This document shows, in pieces, positions 1 through 12,553 of a stretch of 64,000 bases of DNA. A program made the translations under genes and the position numbers. The notes beneath the pieces are model-generated. The model worked only from the letters and a program-made list of their open reading frames with translations, was not told the DNA's origin and made no database searches. This DNA is from Gordionus sp. m RMFG-2023 (Eukaryota > Nematomorpha > Gordioida > Chordodea > Parachordodidae): assembly GCF_954871325.1 (NCBI RefSeq), contig NC_088777.1:3598509-3662508 (forward strand), in the 5' to 3' direction. The first letter of the stretch is position 1. Each line of letters starts with the position of its first letter.

Positions 1-85
1 CTTTTTTTAGTGGTGTTAGAGGGGATCATTTATTAACCGTTATTTAATAAAATAATAAATGATAAGAATGAAATATACAATAGAT

Positions 86-307
86 AAGTGTTGTGGCTCG
101 TTTTGAGCCGATTTCTAAAAACAGCCAACTCAAAATTTTAGCCTGAAAAATATTGCCTAAGCCTCGAGATTTCGCTAATAGATTCTTTCTTTTTTTCTTT
201 CTTTCTTACAAACAAAATCTTCAGGCCTTGCGTAATAGTATTCTGGATGAAATATTGAGTTTAGCCGTTTTTAAAATTCGGCTCAAAACGAACCATTTAA
301 CAACACT
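86..307. mobile_element. palindromic hAT-type MITE, family 1 (copy a)
   Basis: A ~220-bp element whose two ends are inverted repeats of about 75 bp (AAGTGTTG at the left, CAACACT at the right, with GGCTCGTTTTGAGCC near the left end). A 10-bp match TACAATAGAT stands at 76-85 and 308-317; about 8 bp of it is the likely target duplication. No coding capacity. The same family recurs at least eight more times in the window. Confidence 0.85.
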
Positions 308-317
308 TACAATAGAT

Positions 318-862
318 ATATATATATGTATCGAAAAATGAATAAATAAGTATTCTCCCATAAATAAAATATTACGTATTACCCAGTTTGAGCAATAAAT
401 AAAAATAATAATATGTAATTTTGGGATTATTTGAAATCTATGATAATTTCCGAATTCCTCAATTTTGTATCATTTACTGAGGGAGATAATGTAAATTTGA
501 AAAAAAAGGTTTGAGTTTACAGGAAAATAACATTGATTTGTTAAAATTAGTTGAAAATAGATAGATTTATACATTTTTTTTGTCAAAATTTTAAACTAGC
601 TTCGAATCAACCACCAGCCATCCTTTATACAAGTAATATCTTTTTTTAAAATACATATTTCTCAATACAATTCCGTTTCATCTTAAAATTAAGAAAGAAA
701 GAACGTAAAAATAGTTAATTTAGAATATTATTTTATTGGTTTAAAAATCTGGCACGTGTTAAACACATGTGAATCAACTTTTTCGTAGCTGAAAAGGGAT
801 ACCATTTTTCGCGTTGCATAATATTTATTATTTTATTTATTTTTTTAACTTTAAAAAATAAA
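318..862. other. AT-rich spacer
   Basis: No gene, RNA or well-bounded repeat is seen between the first MITE and the first exon of the FLYWCH-type gene. The 5' end and promoter of that gene may lie here or left of the window, but nothing identifies them. Confidence 0.5.
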
Positions 863-3800
863 GCTCCCACCTACAAATCACCCAAAACCAATCCCCTTAG
901 CCATCTATTCTCCATCGCTCGGAAACCCTCTCTTAAACACGAGGGCCGCACTTTCGTCGTCATAACCGACCCCAGCCTGCCCATCAATCAAAATAACAAC
1001 CTTTACAAGTGCGACTATCCTGGTTGCGAGGCTCAGGGATTGGGCCAGGAGCACATGTTTAACATTGTAAAACCGCACTCAGCCGAGTGCCAAAAGGTCT
1101 ACAGAGCCAGGGAGAAGATGAAGAAGGAGAAATACTACAAGGATACGTCCCTGCATGTCAAGCCCACCGACCTCAAGAACAACCTTATCCAGGACCTCAT
1201 AGGGGTGGTCAGAAATATCGGTTTACAATTAATCATTTGCTTGCTTCCCTACTACATCTTTCTAGCGTGATTTTATTTTAGGGAAAAATTCATCACGTTT
1301 TCTTCTTCTTAGATCTTTTTGATATTGCCGAGACATCGCAATATATATTTGAGATTTTTTAATCATATTAGGTAATAAAACAAAAGTAATTGGGCCAAGA
1401 TGGGGGGGGGGGGGGTAGTTAGGTTTAATAAAAAAAATATATTTAACGTCATTGCATAAAATTAATTTACGTATTCCCTTATTTTTTTTAAAGGCTATTT
1501 AATATGATTAATTTATGAATAAACAGATTACAACGTTAGCATGACGTCCTCTAACACTGCCACTCTCAAGGCCGGTTGCATGATGTCTAATACCTCCGGT
1601 TATTACTATTCGAATTAACATATGAATGAATGATTACGATAAACCTCTTTTCTAAAATTGTCATATATATTTTGCTATAGCTTTGGCTGGGCGACTTTAA
1701 TTGTAAACTTTATGAAAGCATTAATAACAAATTTAAAAATCTCTTTTAGGCGTTGACAAAACCTCAGTCTAAGAGCTTTTTAAAAAAGTGTTAGATCCAA
1801 AGCCAAATATATATTACCCGCCATGGCCTTTAGATTTTGTCAAAAGACCACACTTTTCTGCAATATAAGCCAAATCTCAAGACTTAGGATATTTTTTTGG
1901 ACTAAAATCTTAGTTTAGTCGTTTTTAAATGGAAATTTGCCATGACACTATGCTCTTTTCCCTTTGAAATCACAAATTTATGGGAGTTCGGAATTCCTCT
2001 AAAAAAAATTAACTTATAAATTCTATCTTGCAATAACCATAAAATATACCTTCTTTTTAAAAAAAAAACTAAATAGCTCAATCCATTTACGTGAACGAAC
2101 CTTCGTTGAATGGCTTGAATTCGGAAACCTTAGCTTCTAAAATAGCTTCGATACTCAACGCTCCCATCAGGCTTGGCCCAGAATATCAAGATCTTGGCGA
2201 TGATTGGGTTGATATCGATGCCCTGACATGTACAAAATAATATTAATAAGAAAAATAAAACCTCTCAAGGTTCGGTCTATGACCACACGATATTTAAACT
2301 AATTTATTACAAATTATCGTGACCCCCCCCCCCCCTCCTCCCTAAAAGAAAACTTACACCTATACATATGGGTATACGACATTTTTTAAAATGAGTTGGG
2401 GAGGGGGGTTCATAATTCATCTTTTCCCGAATCATTAAAGTCGTTAACCACCTATTTCTAAAATGGTCGAAACTGATCAAATTAACATGTTTATTTTTTT
2501 TTTAAATCAAAACAAACAAATTACTTTAAAAGATGGATCGCCTAACTATCTCACGACCCAAACGGGCAAAACGATTCCCTTCTTCGATGGATACATGTAC
2601 CGGAAGTTAAATAAAGACGGGTCTCTCACGCTTTGCACTTGCCGCAAAGCGTCTTGCACAGGTCGGTTTCTTTTACTTTTTCCTGTCCTCGATTTATTTA
2701 AATATAGCATGTAATTATTTGTTTTTTCTTCTTTTCTAAGTGATTCAATGCTATCTATATATACGGTCTAACTGTCGCTTCAAATTTAAGTTCCCTTCGA
2801 GGTACTTTAAATTGGTTTTTTTTACTGTATATATATATTAGGGGTGTACCGATACCACTTTTTGGAAATCGATAGGATCCGATATTTCCAATATTAAATT
2901 GAAATCGGCCGATTACCTATCCGATATCATATCTAATTTTGTATTCTGTAAAGATATCAATGGTTTTAATTTTTAATATACTTTATATTAGTATAACATC
3001 TATAATTTAACTATACCATAACTTAGGTCATTTAATTATATTATGATGATCAGTTATGTTTATATTCGATTCAATGCTATCTATATACGGTCTAACTGTC
3101 GCTTCAAATTTAAGGTCCCTTTGAGGTACTTTAAATTGGGTTTTTTTTACTGTATTATATTTATTTCTTTATAGCGGCATATGATAGTCACAAATGAAGC
3201 TAATAATTTATATAAAAGTTTAAAAAGGAACAAATAAAAGTAAGCCTCTTTATGAAATAGAATATTTTATATATTTTTTTTGCCATTTCGTGAAAACAGG
3301 CAAAGGCTTCATCGATGCAGACGGTTTCTTTACTGTCACGAGTGGCCACAGGCACGACCGATTGGATCTCAACCAAGCTCAAACGCTCTTGGATGATCAG
3401 GTGTTGCAGAATGCCAGGGCTAGGAAGCAAATAAAGTTGGCCAGAAGTACGCTATATTTTTATGTTTATCCATTCATTTTTGACGGGTTAGTTAGGTTTT
3501 GTGACATGACGAAAATTTTTTTCTGTCTTGTGAGCCACTGCCATTTTATTGTTATGACTTGGAACCGATATACCAATTATAAGACTTGTATGAGCAATAG
3601 TGTATTAAGAGGAAAAGGCAAGGATGATGCTCTTAATACCTTATTATATATGAATGTAAAATTATTATTTTGGGTTTGAATAAATGGTCCCTGCCCATTT
3701 TTGAGGCTGGTCTGGGCAAAATTAAATTAATGTGTCAGGGCAGGCAAAAAGTAGAGATGCCCAGCCCGCTTAATCAAGATTAGAGATTATATATATAAAA

Positions 3801-5741
3801 AAAATAATTCCAAAGCCTAAATTTTGTCAAAATAACGTAATTTTTTTTATTGGTTTATTAGTTTAATGATGAAAAATTATTATTAGGCTTCTTAACATTA
3901 AATTTTATCTTCAAAAACAAGATCAAATTATTTTGGCAGAAATACATATTTTTATAATATAATCAGACTCATCTCTGATATGTGATAGAAGTTATAATCC
4001 ATAAATTATAGCGTTTTTTTTTAAATTTAATCAATCCCCAATATTTATAAATAGTTGTTTATTTTGGTGTTTCAACTACAAATATTTAAGGTTAGGCCTT
4101 TTATTTTTTCGTAAAATGGGCAACCCTTAGTATAAAATTTGAAGCCAAGACGAGCAAGGACTTAAAATTCCGACTCGGCCCGATAATTTTGCCATTATCG
4201 GATCACCGTTTTGAACACCTAGAGGAATTAAAATCATTTTTTTTTTAAAAAAAAAATGGGTAAACACGGAGTCTATTTCAAACAAAACAAAAAAATACAA
4301 TCTTTGCTTCCTACATCTTAAAAATTTATCATGATTTTTTAGATCACAGAGGTGAACCTATTAACCCTCACGACCCGAACGCGACATGTAAGTTATTATT
4401 TATCTTTACAAATATGTAAATTATGTGAATTATTTACGGTACTTTTCTTCACTTAATTTTTTTTTATTGCCCCTCCACCCTTTGGCTTTGGAGTTTTATT
4501 ATCCTAATAGAAAGAAAGAAAGGTCTTAACAAATCATTTATTGGGGTCTCCTACAGAAATTATTATTTTTATCATAGCATATTATATAATTTTATTTTTT
4601 AAAAACTTCAGTTGAGTTCCACCTGTATCTTAATATTCTCAGAGATTTTCAAAGACTCTTGATTAAATTATACGTGCATTACATTATATCATTTTATTAC
4701 CCCCCCCCCTCCCCTTTACCAAAAGTCGAGGACCCTGAACTTAGCTTTATCCCCTCTTTGATAGGCTCCCTTATGCCTTACTATAAGGGCTATCTTTACG
4801 TGGCCAATCAAAAATTGAGCGGGATGACCTACTTGCGCTGCAGGCGGAATCACTGTCCTTCCAGAGCTATGATAACCCCTCAGGGCGCTTTCAAGTTTTC
4901 GCAGCACGCTAAACCCCACAACCACGAGCCTGACCGGTAATATAACTATGATTTTTCCAGCTAAGACCTAACTAACATTTTGTTTGATAAAGAGGGAAAA
5001 ATAGGATAAATGAAAATACATAATATATGGCCTTTAACTTTAAATTGTAAGAATAGATTTTGTTAAAAAGAGGGCAATGTACGGCTATACATTCGTGGGG
5101 AAATAAAACGTATTAGTAAAACCTAAATTTGATTAAAGAAATTCATACTATTTCACAACCATCAGAGACATAAGGGTCCTTTCTAGCTAACGTTTTTCCC
5201 CCAGCGATATTTGCCGCAATATAATTTTGAAGTGTTAAATTGGGTGATGCAAATCCCAGAAATAAATTATCTCAATGTTATAAAATCGTATTTAACATGA
5301 GCTAGGACTGGGTCTTATAATATTAACTCTTCCAAAAACATTTTAATACCAATTTATAATAACATTTCTTAAAGGCATGACTATTTAGCCCTGGAAACGA
5401 GGCAGAAAATCAGAGAAGCTCTCTTAGCCCAGCCCGAAAAGCACCCCAGACAAGTGTATTGCCAGGTCATAGGCCAGAGAATTCTGGAGATAGAAGCCGA
5501 CGAGATCCAAGAGCTGCAACGCATGAAAGAATTGCGCAGAAAATACGACATAAATCTCGGGGACATGGCCCCGGACGATACCGATACCGTTTGCGAGGAT
5601 GTGACCCAGAAGTATTACAAGGCCTTTCCCACTTATAACGCCCTGGAGAGGTTCATAACGCGGATAACCAAGGCGGGCAAACAAAATAACGCTGGCGGTT
5701 CGTCCCTCAACGATACCTTTGTCAACGAGATGATTCTCTGA
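863..5741 (+). CDS. FLYWCH-type zinc-finger protein, seven exons (5' end uncertain)
   Basis: Seven exons can be joined with no phase conflict: ~863-1220, 2077-2229, 2533-2661, 3300-3446, 4343-4387, 4726-4936 and 5375-5741 (TGA). All introns are GT-AG. The predicted protein is about 460 residues. Exon 1 holds a Cys/His cluster (YKCDYPGCEA, then H and C near KPHSAEC). Exons 3-4 together make a FLYWCH-like finger: FFDGYMYRKLN, CTCRKASC, then GHRHDR, with an intron inside the finger. Exon 6 holds another: YYKGYLYVAN, RCRRNHC, then KPHNHEP. The last exon is a charged helical tail rich in Glu, Lys and Arg, ending FVNEMIL. FLYWCH domains (WRKY-GCM1 superfamily) bind DNA or proteins in animals and also occur in Mutator-like transposases. 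No transposase core is seen, so a host nuclear factor is the better reading. Exons are clearly richer in G+C than the introns. No certain start Met was found; the first exon may be internal. Gene call firm, exact function unknown. Confidence 0.8.
1542..1600 (+). other. possible alternative exon of the FLYWCH-type gene
   Basis: In the first intron an open stretch starts with ATG (MTSSNTATLKAG...), has codon-like composition, and ends in a donor (TCCG|GTTATT) of the same phase as exon 1, so it would read into exon 2 in frame. It cannot be an internal exon after exon 1, because that junction runs into TGA. It could be an alternative first exon. Only splice phase and composition support it. Confidence 0.25.
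2742..3155. repeat. direct repeat pair in intron 3, with a hAT-like end between
   Basis: About 90 bp (GATTCAATGCTATCTATATA... to TTTTTTACTGTAT) occurs at 2742-2832 and again at 3068-3155 with few differences. The interval begins at 2839 with TAGGGGTGTACCGATAC, a motif typical of animal hAT element ends, followed by a CCGATAT-rich stretch to about 2945. A matching right end was not found, so the hAT assignment is weak; the direct repeats are plain. Confidence 0.6.
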
Positions 5742-5851
5742 TTTTAATTCGCATCACGTGATAACACACTCCTCCCGCTATTAGGATTAATTATTTTGTG
5801 TTAGGGATAATTATTATAAAATACAACCCTTAAATATTATATTTTTTTTAA

Positions 5852-5857
5852 AATAAA
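5852..5857 (+). terminator. candidate poly(A) signal of the FLYWCH-type gene
   Basis: AATAAA about 110 bases after the stop codon. In such AT-rich DNA this hexamer is common by chance. Confidence 0.3.
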
Positions 5858-5859
5858 TA

Positions 5860-6639
5860 ATAGTTTATTATATTTATTTAAAGTAAAAAAAATGTTTCTA
5901 AATTATAAATATTTTCTTTTCTTTTTTAAATAAACAAAAACACTATCTTTATAAACTTTAAATTCTCTTTTTTTTTCACTATTCAATTCATTATAATTCA
6001 TCTTTCTTTTTAAATAGTAATTATTACTTCTAGAATTGTCATGACCCCATTCATATAAAAGGCGTAGCTTTTAAAAAAAAAAATTATAATAAAATATTTG
6101 TCTTTTTACATTATAAAATTTGTATTAAAAAAATATGAAATATATTATATCAATTTTTTTTTACCGATTCTGTTACCGGAATCTAAAAATTTTTTAATTA
6201 TCCGACCTAGTTCGCTACTGGTAAGGGGGATATAATTAATAAAAATTATTAACAACTAATACGCCTTCTTTCTTTCTTTCTTTCTTTCTTTCTATCTTTC
6301 TTTTCTTTCTAGAATATAAATTTGATCACCAATAGGATTAACCGGGTCATGAATTTAGTTTCTAAATCTATATTTATTCTATGACCATTTACTTTATATT
6401 TTTTTTAATTTTCCTTCAAAAAAAAAGATAAATATTTATTATGTTTATCTTTTGTATTTCTTTCTTTTTCCCTCTCTTTTTTTTAACATATGAAAATGAG
6501 ATAAATCTTTGTGTTTATAAATATTGAAAAATTATACGTATCTAAAAAATTATATATCATATCTATAATAAAAAATAATAATTATATAAAATAAGACAAT
6601 TATTTTAAAAGAAAACAGCTATTTAGGTTAAGTTGGTGG
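5860..6639. other. AT-rich spacer with a TTTC microsatellite
   Basis: No gene seen. It holds a pure TTTC run (about 6267-6311) and long A/T tracts. Confidence 0.5.
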
Positions 6640-7205
6640 GGCTTAATGACCCATATGGATAGCGCCTACATGAACGAGGGGGGGGGGACAGTTTGCAACC
6701 TATTTTTTTTGAGGGGTGTATGGGGGTAGGATAAATTTTTTGGGGGGTTATCTATTGAATTTCGAGATCAAATAGGACAAAATTAATTGGTGTATAAATT
6801 AATACTTTTATTATAGTTCATCAACCAAATCTATATATTGCAAACAATCAGACATTATTTTTCCAAATAAAACTTTCCGCTATCCTTTCAAATGTAATTT
6901 AAAAGGTTTAGACATTTTCAGCAAGCTCGTAATGTTATAATAAAAAATGAATTCATTGTAAATGATGTGGGGTTTAATTGAATTTAATATCTAAAAAAAT
7001 AACTCCTTTATTTATATTCACAAAGTCGATATTTAAAAGTAAAGATAATATAATTTAAGTTATTCTTTTTAAATTTTCTGAAAGAGTATTTTTAGCTGGT
7101 TATTCTTTTTAAATTTTCTGAAAGGTATTTTTTAGCTGGGGTAGGCATAGGTTTTTGAAGGGGGTTTGCTTCCAGTGAAAATCCTGCCACATGTTGACGC
7201 TGCAT
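6640..7205 (+). repeat. dispersed repeat, inverted partner at 40.98-41.44 kb
   Basis: This stretch reads as the reverse complement of ~40975-41440. Shared landmarks, in the same order, are GCGCCTACATGAACG next to a G run, TATTGCAAACAATC, and CCAGTGAAAATCCTG. Near 7060-7140 a ~41-bp piece (TTATTCTTTTTAAATTTTCT...) is tandemly doubled. No protein was recognised. The family is unknown; two copies far apart in opposite orientation suggest a transposable element. Confidence 0.6.
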
Positions 7206-8090
7206 TTGGATATACAAATTGGATCAACAAATTTTGGTTAGATATTTCCTAAATAAAGTTGATTTGATCCTATAAGAACTTAATTAAATTGGCCTTCTTA
7301 GATTATATTTGTTATATTTATTATTTAACCAAAAGGCATTTTTTCAAAACAAAATTTAAAGTTATCAGAAGGTGCTAATTTAAAAATGATTCTTAACTAT
7401 TGATAAAAAACCTAATTGAAACATAGCTTATAATCGTATTTATTAAATATTTGAAAAATACTTGTTTTATTTTTTTTTAAATATGACAAAGAGATATTTG
7501 AGTTAAGGAAGAATTTTCATTAACGCCAAAAAAAGGTTATATAATTGGGAAATTAATTTGTGGCTACTGATGGAATTTTATATACACTAGGATTTTTTTA
7601 TATTTGTGAAAACTGAATGTATTTGAAAGCTTCGTTGAACGCAAATCAGCTGGATCCGCCATATTGGTAACCCATACAGTAATTATTATGTTAAACTACT
7701 ATATATATATTCTAATTTTTTTTAAAATTAAAACAACAAATATATATTATCCTTAAAATCTATGATCCAGATTGATGTTAATTCGAAAAAGAATGGGTAA
7801 CCAAAATGGCGTCTCTAGCTGTTTTTCATTTACGTACACTTATTATCGAATGCATCGTTAGTCTAGGTATTATTATTATGTCATTGATATAAACCGATGT
7901 GAATATTTGCGGGAAAAAAAAATATATGGGCTCTCCTTTGTAATAGAGTCGCATTGATTTTATCAGGGTTTGGGTGTCAATTCCTAACCCATCCAGTTTA
8001 TTTTCTGAGATATAACTTCCTACGTAAGTTTTTTTATTCCTTCTTAAGAAAAGAAGAAAATTATGGAAATTTAAATGGTGCAAAATAACT
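7206..8090. other. AT-rich spacer
   Basis: No gene is supported. The open frames here show no recognisable motif or splice context. Confidence 0.45.
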
Positions 8091-8098
8091 ATAAATAT

Positions 8099-8192
8099 CA
8101 GAGTTGTTAAAGGATCTAGATACAAGTATCTAGATATAAAAATGTGGTATCTGTATCTAGATCCATTTAAAAAGTATCTTTTAACAACTCTG
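8099..8192. mobile_element. hAT-type MITE, family 2, internally deleted copy
   Basis: Starts CAGAGTTGTTAAAGG and ends TTTTAACAACTCTG. It is flanked by a perfect 8-bp duplication ATAAATAT (8091-8098 and 8193-8200). At 94 bp it lacks about half of the 170-bp unit seen at 37713-37882. The inner part carries repeated ATCTAGATA motifs. Confidence 0.9.
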
Positions 8193-8200
8193 ATAAATAT

Positions 8201-9062
8201 ATTATCAAATTTTGTTTCGGATAATTCGTAAACCTCTCTATTTGGCTTCTCAATTTTGGCCTTATTTTTTAAAAAGCCGATTAATTAATATTTAAGCCAT
8301 AATAATGTAACCTACTGGATTACACAAGACGAGATTAAACACTAAAAAAAAGTAGATTTATTAGGACTGGATTTATCCACCATTTTTTTTCACCTATCCG
8401 ATTTGATATTTGGCGATATTTATCCCAAAAGGGCCTCGATAGCGATATTTGTCATTGGTTTTTTTTGTCATTATTTATTTAATATGGAATAATTAAAATA
8501 TATATTTTTTATTTTAAAGTTGCTTAATCAGAATTTTAATAAACTTACTTATAATCCTTTATCTTGGAATATTGATAATGGGGTGATTATGACCGGGGAT
8601 TGCCAGGGTCAAAATTTACCATATTTGCGGGGAAAATTTGGTAAAAATTTTTTTTTTGACTTCTAAAATGCCCGAACTAACGAGAAATTGATTTTACCCA
8701 CAGCTGAAAATTAAGCATAAAAAATTTTGAGGATATTAAATGGGGGGGGAAAAAAATTCTGAAAATCATATTTCAGATAGCTAAACCACAAGTAGTAAAT
8801 GGAAATGCGAAAGAATTGACGAATAAATAGATTTGATTGATAATATTGCAATGAAAGATTAAGAAATTTATCAGTTATATGTAAGCCTATGCGATTTTGC
8901 AAATACGGATTAAAACCTTGCGACCATTTATAAACAAAATCTCTAAGAGTATTTTTAAAAATCTACCCAAATCGTAATTTTTTAACGTTACTCATGAATA
9001 ACCAATGAGAATCTTGAAAATAAAAATAAGGTGCCAATTCTGGGATATATAGTTTTGCATAG
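8201..9062. other. AT-rich spacer
   Basis: No gene or bounded repeat recognised. Confidence 0.45.
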
Positions 9063-9215
9063 TATTGTTATCAAGCTAACTCAACATTTTCAGTGAAAAT
9101 ATTACGGAAGTCTGAAGATTTGTCCCATAGATGGCACAAAGGTTTGGACATCTATTAGCGAAATCTTGAGGCTAATTGGAATATTATTCTGGCTTTTTTT
9201 GAGAGTTTATCCTTA
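9063..9215. mobile_element. decayed MITE, family 1 (reverse orientation)
   Basis: The middle matches the family core in reverse (TCTGAAGATT, GGCACAAAGGTTTGGACATC, TTAGCGAAATCTTGAGG). Both termini are eroded and no target duplication is visible. Confidence 0.65.
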
Positions 9216-9829
9216 AAAAGATATAAAATATTGAAACCAAATAAAATTTATGATCATGTAAATAAATTAAAATTATTTCTCCTATCTACCAAATTTTGAA
9301 GGTTGATTATTTAAAGATGTGAATAATATCTATCTTCATATCTCCCCAAAATTTATAAACTATTATAATTATATTAATGACCATGAAATCCTAAAAGAGA
9401 AAGTTGATACTTTAAATTCTAGTCATATAATTTGAAACCCTTACTGATCTGGTTTTTAGCATTTGGGAGGGGATGTAGGGTCAGGCCTACCAGGAACTAA
9501 GCAATGAAAGAGAAATGGCGGATAGCCAATTGGTTATTCTATTTTCATTACTTAACTATGTTAAATAGCGTTTTTAAAATATAATTTCTTCTTCGACTTT
9601 TTAAATAGATCATAAAACCGTGTGCCCTGCTTCAAGGACAATTCGTGGCAATGCACCAATTATGTTAACAAGGGCAGTTTAGTACTATACTATTTATAAT
9701 GAGCAACCGCTACTGTTTATACCTGAGGTTTGAGAGAATTTAATTAGATCTTGGCAATACCATGCTCTACATAAAATTTGTTTTAAAATTTATCCTTAAA
9801 TAATAGAATTTACTTAGAAATTTGATGCT
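9216..9829. other. AT-rich spacer
   Basis: Nothing recognised. Confidence 0.4.
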
Positions 9830-10130
9830 TCATATTATAAGCCTAAAGGTAAGCGGAAAATAATTTCCCGGTAAAAAAAATTAGAAGGAAAAAATATCTG
9901 CTGGAAGATAATTTTCCAGAAAAAAAAATACCAAGAAAAAATATGCTTTGAAAAAATAATTACCCGGGAAAAAAATTCCTAAGAAAATAATTACCAGGGA
10001 AAAAATTCCTATAGAAAATTATTCCCCTGAAATAAATTCCCCGAATATATTTTTTTAAAATTATCAAAAATAATCCCACCTCTAAAAATAACGAAAATAT
10101 TTCCAAAAAATTATATTCAGTATTTTCTGA
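9830..10130 (-). repeat. GGGGAATTATTTTCC minisatellite, inverted partial copy of the 1.8-kb repeat
   Basis: A run of imperfect units of the form GGAAAATAATT-CCC-GGGAAAAAAATT. The reverse complement matches the variable minisatellite inside the repeat copies at 27.9-28.1 and 34.6-34.8 kb. Flanking similarity is weak, so only this part of the larger repeat is supported. Confidence 0.5.
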
Positions 10131-11261
10131 ACGTTGAGTATTTATTCTCGAACGTTTGAGGATTTTTTTTTGAGCATTATTTCTGTTTTAATTCTAAGCG
10201 ATATCAGGGCAATCTTAAAATATGAGAATTGATAAATCGGTTGGTAAGCTTTGATACTTTTTTAATTTTAGAAGATAGCATAAAAAAGTATAGATTTGTG
10301 ACATTTTGTGAAAAGAAAACATGATGGATTTTTTTATAGAAATAAGATGAAAATTATGCAAGAGGTTTTTACAATGAAGAGAAGAGAAAAGAAGAGAAGA
10401 TTGATATAAATTATATTTTTTAAATAAAATAAAATAAAAAAATGTAATTATTTATTTTTCTGTAAATATTTTTTTAAAAAAAATTCATATTCTAAATAAT
10501 AATTGTTAGATTTTAAATATTCAGTCCTGATAATCACCTTTTGAAATAGATATTTTTTGATTAAAATGGTCAGCATTTTTCATTACTTTTGGCAGTAATT
10601 TAATTTAAATTGGGCAGTAAAAAAATAATATAATTGTATTCAGGCCAGTTAAATTCTTATATTTAGATATCCAAATACTTCAGTAAAAATAATTTTTATC
10701 GAATAGAGGAGACCAGGTTCAATTTCAAATTTCTTATTTCGTCACAGAATAAATTATATCATTTAATAGCTTCATCATTAACAATAAAAACAAAAAAAGG
10801 GCGCTAAAACATTAATAGTTGAATTTCCTTTTATCTCATTCAAATAGTTTAAATCCTATTGTAACATATTCGTAATCGTAACAAATTCAAATTAAAGTTA
10901 TTTATTTATTATTGTGTTAAACGTTAATATACTTGTCCATTTGAATAATGACGGTTTAAAGGCGATAAATGTAAATCGTGTGATATTAAAAAAATAGATT
11001 TAATTATTTATATAATCTATATGTATTATATGAAAGATGCTTAATTAATTTAATATTCTTTTTTTGTTAAATAGTTTAAATAATAAAGAAAAGATACATT
11101 TTAATAAAAAAAAAAACTATTAAAGACGACAAGACATTCTAAAATACTATTATAGACGACATTTTTTTTCCCAAATAAAGATTTTATTTACAATTTATTT
11201 CTTTACCTTTAATATATATGTTATAATAATTATGATTATCTTATAAAATTAAAAAATGATG
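10131..11261. other. AT-rich spacer
   Basis: No coding or structured feature recognised. Confidence 0.4.
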
Positions 11262-11269
11262 CTTATTAT

Positions 11270-11424
11270 TAGATTTGTTAAAAGATACTTTTAAAATGGA
11301 TCTAGATACAGATACATCGTCGAAAATAATATCTAGATACAGATATTATAATCAAAAATCTATCTAGATACAGATACCACATTTTTATATCTAGATACAG
11401 GATCTAGATCCTTTAACAACTCTG
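11270..11424. mobile_element. hAT-type MITE, family 2 (reverse copy)
   Basis: Ends TTTAACAACTCTG on the right and TAGATTTGTTAAAAG on the left (a mutated CAGAGTTGTTAAAGG). Flanks CTTATTAT / CTTATTAA match at 7 of 8 positions, consistent with an old 8-bp duplication. Internal ATCTAGATACAGATA repeats are clear. Confidence 0.85.
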
Positions 11425-11570
11425 CTTATTAATATTGTATTTATTTCTTATTATCGATTTTATAAAAAAATAGATATTATTTTATTTTTTATTATTTATT
11501 ATTATGATGATCGATCAATAAATTAATTATTTGCTAATATATTTTGACATCATATCATATCAGTAAATAT

Positions 11571-12350
11571 TCAAATAAAGTATCCCATGACCGGGAAAAA
11601 AATATTTTTTGTGAAAAATTATAGGAAAATAAAATTGTGTAGAAAGATATTAAAAATTAAAAATATTATTATAGTGAATAAACAGCGTAGAGCTAGTGTT
11701 GTTAAACAAACTAACTTTAGTCAACTATGAAACAGGGTAACCATGTTTTTATCCAAAAATATTCGAATCAATCTTCAAATAAAGTATCCCATGACCGGGA
11801 AAAAAAAAATATTTTTTTTTATAAATTCAATTATTTTATTTTTTGTGAAAAATTATAGGAAAATAAAATTGTGTAGAAAGATATTAAAAATTAAAAATAT
11901 TATTATAGTGAATAAACAGCGTAGAGCTAGTGTTGTTAAACAAACTAACTTTAGTCAACTATGAAACAGGGTAACCATGTTTTTATCCAAAAATATTCGA
12001 ATCAATCTTCAAATTGAGAATCAACTTAGATGCTTAATTCAATTTTTTAGGCTAAAAGCTCGACCAAACCACAATAGCTATGGTCTCAAAGTTAGGTGAT
12101 TTACCACCACTACGTAGAACATCTATATTATAATTGTGTCAGAAAGAATTAAAAATTAAATATATTATAGGGAATAAACCCCGTTAACTCATTTGAATAT
12201 TAACAATAATTATATTATGAAATAAAGAATTAAAACACTAAGAGCTATATTATTTTGATATGTATATTAAAATTGTGTATAAGGAATTAAAAAATTAAAT
12301 ATATTATAGTGAATAAACAGCGTAGAATATCTATATTAAGAAATAAAAAG
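11571..12350. repeat. tandem duplication and degenerate array
   Basis: A unit starting CAAATAAAGTATCCCATGACC and running through TAGTGTTGTTAAAC to CGAATCAATCTTC occurs at ~11571-11775 and again at ~11776-12010. Its subunit AATTGTGTAGAAAG...AATAAACAGCG appears two more times in degenerate form to about 12330. No coding capacity. Confidence 0.75.
11927..12110 (+). repeat. left arm of a 4.5-kb inverted-repeat structure
   Basis: About 180 bp starting TAGTGTTGTTAAAC that is inverted at ~16240-16425 (ending GTTTAACAACACTA). Shared landmarks are TTTTTATCCA, CAATCTTCAA and TTTTTTAGGCTAAAAGCT. The terminal 14 bp equal those of MITE family 1, so this may be a larger hAT-type relative. No clear target duplication was found. 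Confidence 0.6.
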
Positions 12351-12407
12351 CTATATTATTTTAAAGTTTTTTTTAAGGAATATAACAATATAACAATATA
12401 ATTATTA

Positions 12408-12553
12408 TATTATTAAAAATAATTTTAATTACATTTTATATTTCAATAATATTAAATCAGCAAGTTGGCGTTTATGATTTTAAAATATATTATTTATTTT
12501 TTTCATTAAATAATAATACGCCAACTTGCGGATTTAATATTATTGAAATTTAA
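12408..12553. repeat. palindromic ~150-bp repeat (CCGCAAGTTGGCG family, copy A)
   Basis: Arms AAATCAGCAAGTTGGCGTTTAT and its inverted partner around a T/A-rich loop. The same hairpin stands at the left edge of repeat copies at 26.66 and 33.67 kb, and this copy continues into their shared sequence (GCATTTGCAGTTTTGGTCAA) to ~12720. Confidence 0.75.

Noticed and set aside
3290-3679. A 129-residue protein over the whole open frame
   Set aside because: Only 3300-3446 is exon; the rest runs through the donor into intron with AT-driven composition.
7826-8125. Minus-strand 99-residue frame
   Set aside because: Its start lies in the family 2 MITE and the rest is AT-rich with no motif or splice support.
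9830-10130. Regulatory element cluster (NF-kB-like GGGAATT sites)
   Set aside because: The motif comes from a transposon-borne minisatellite repeated elsewhere in the window.
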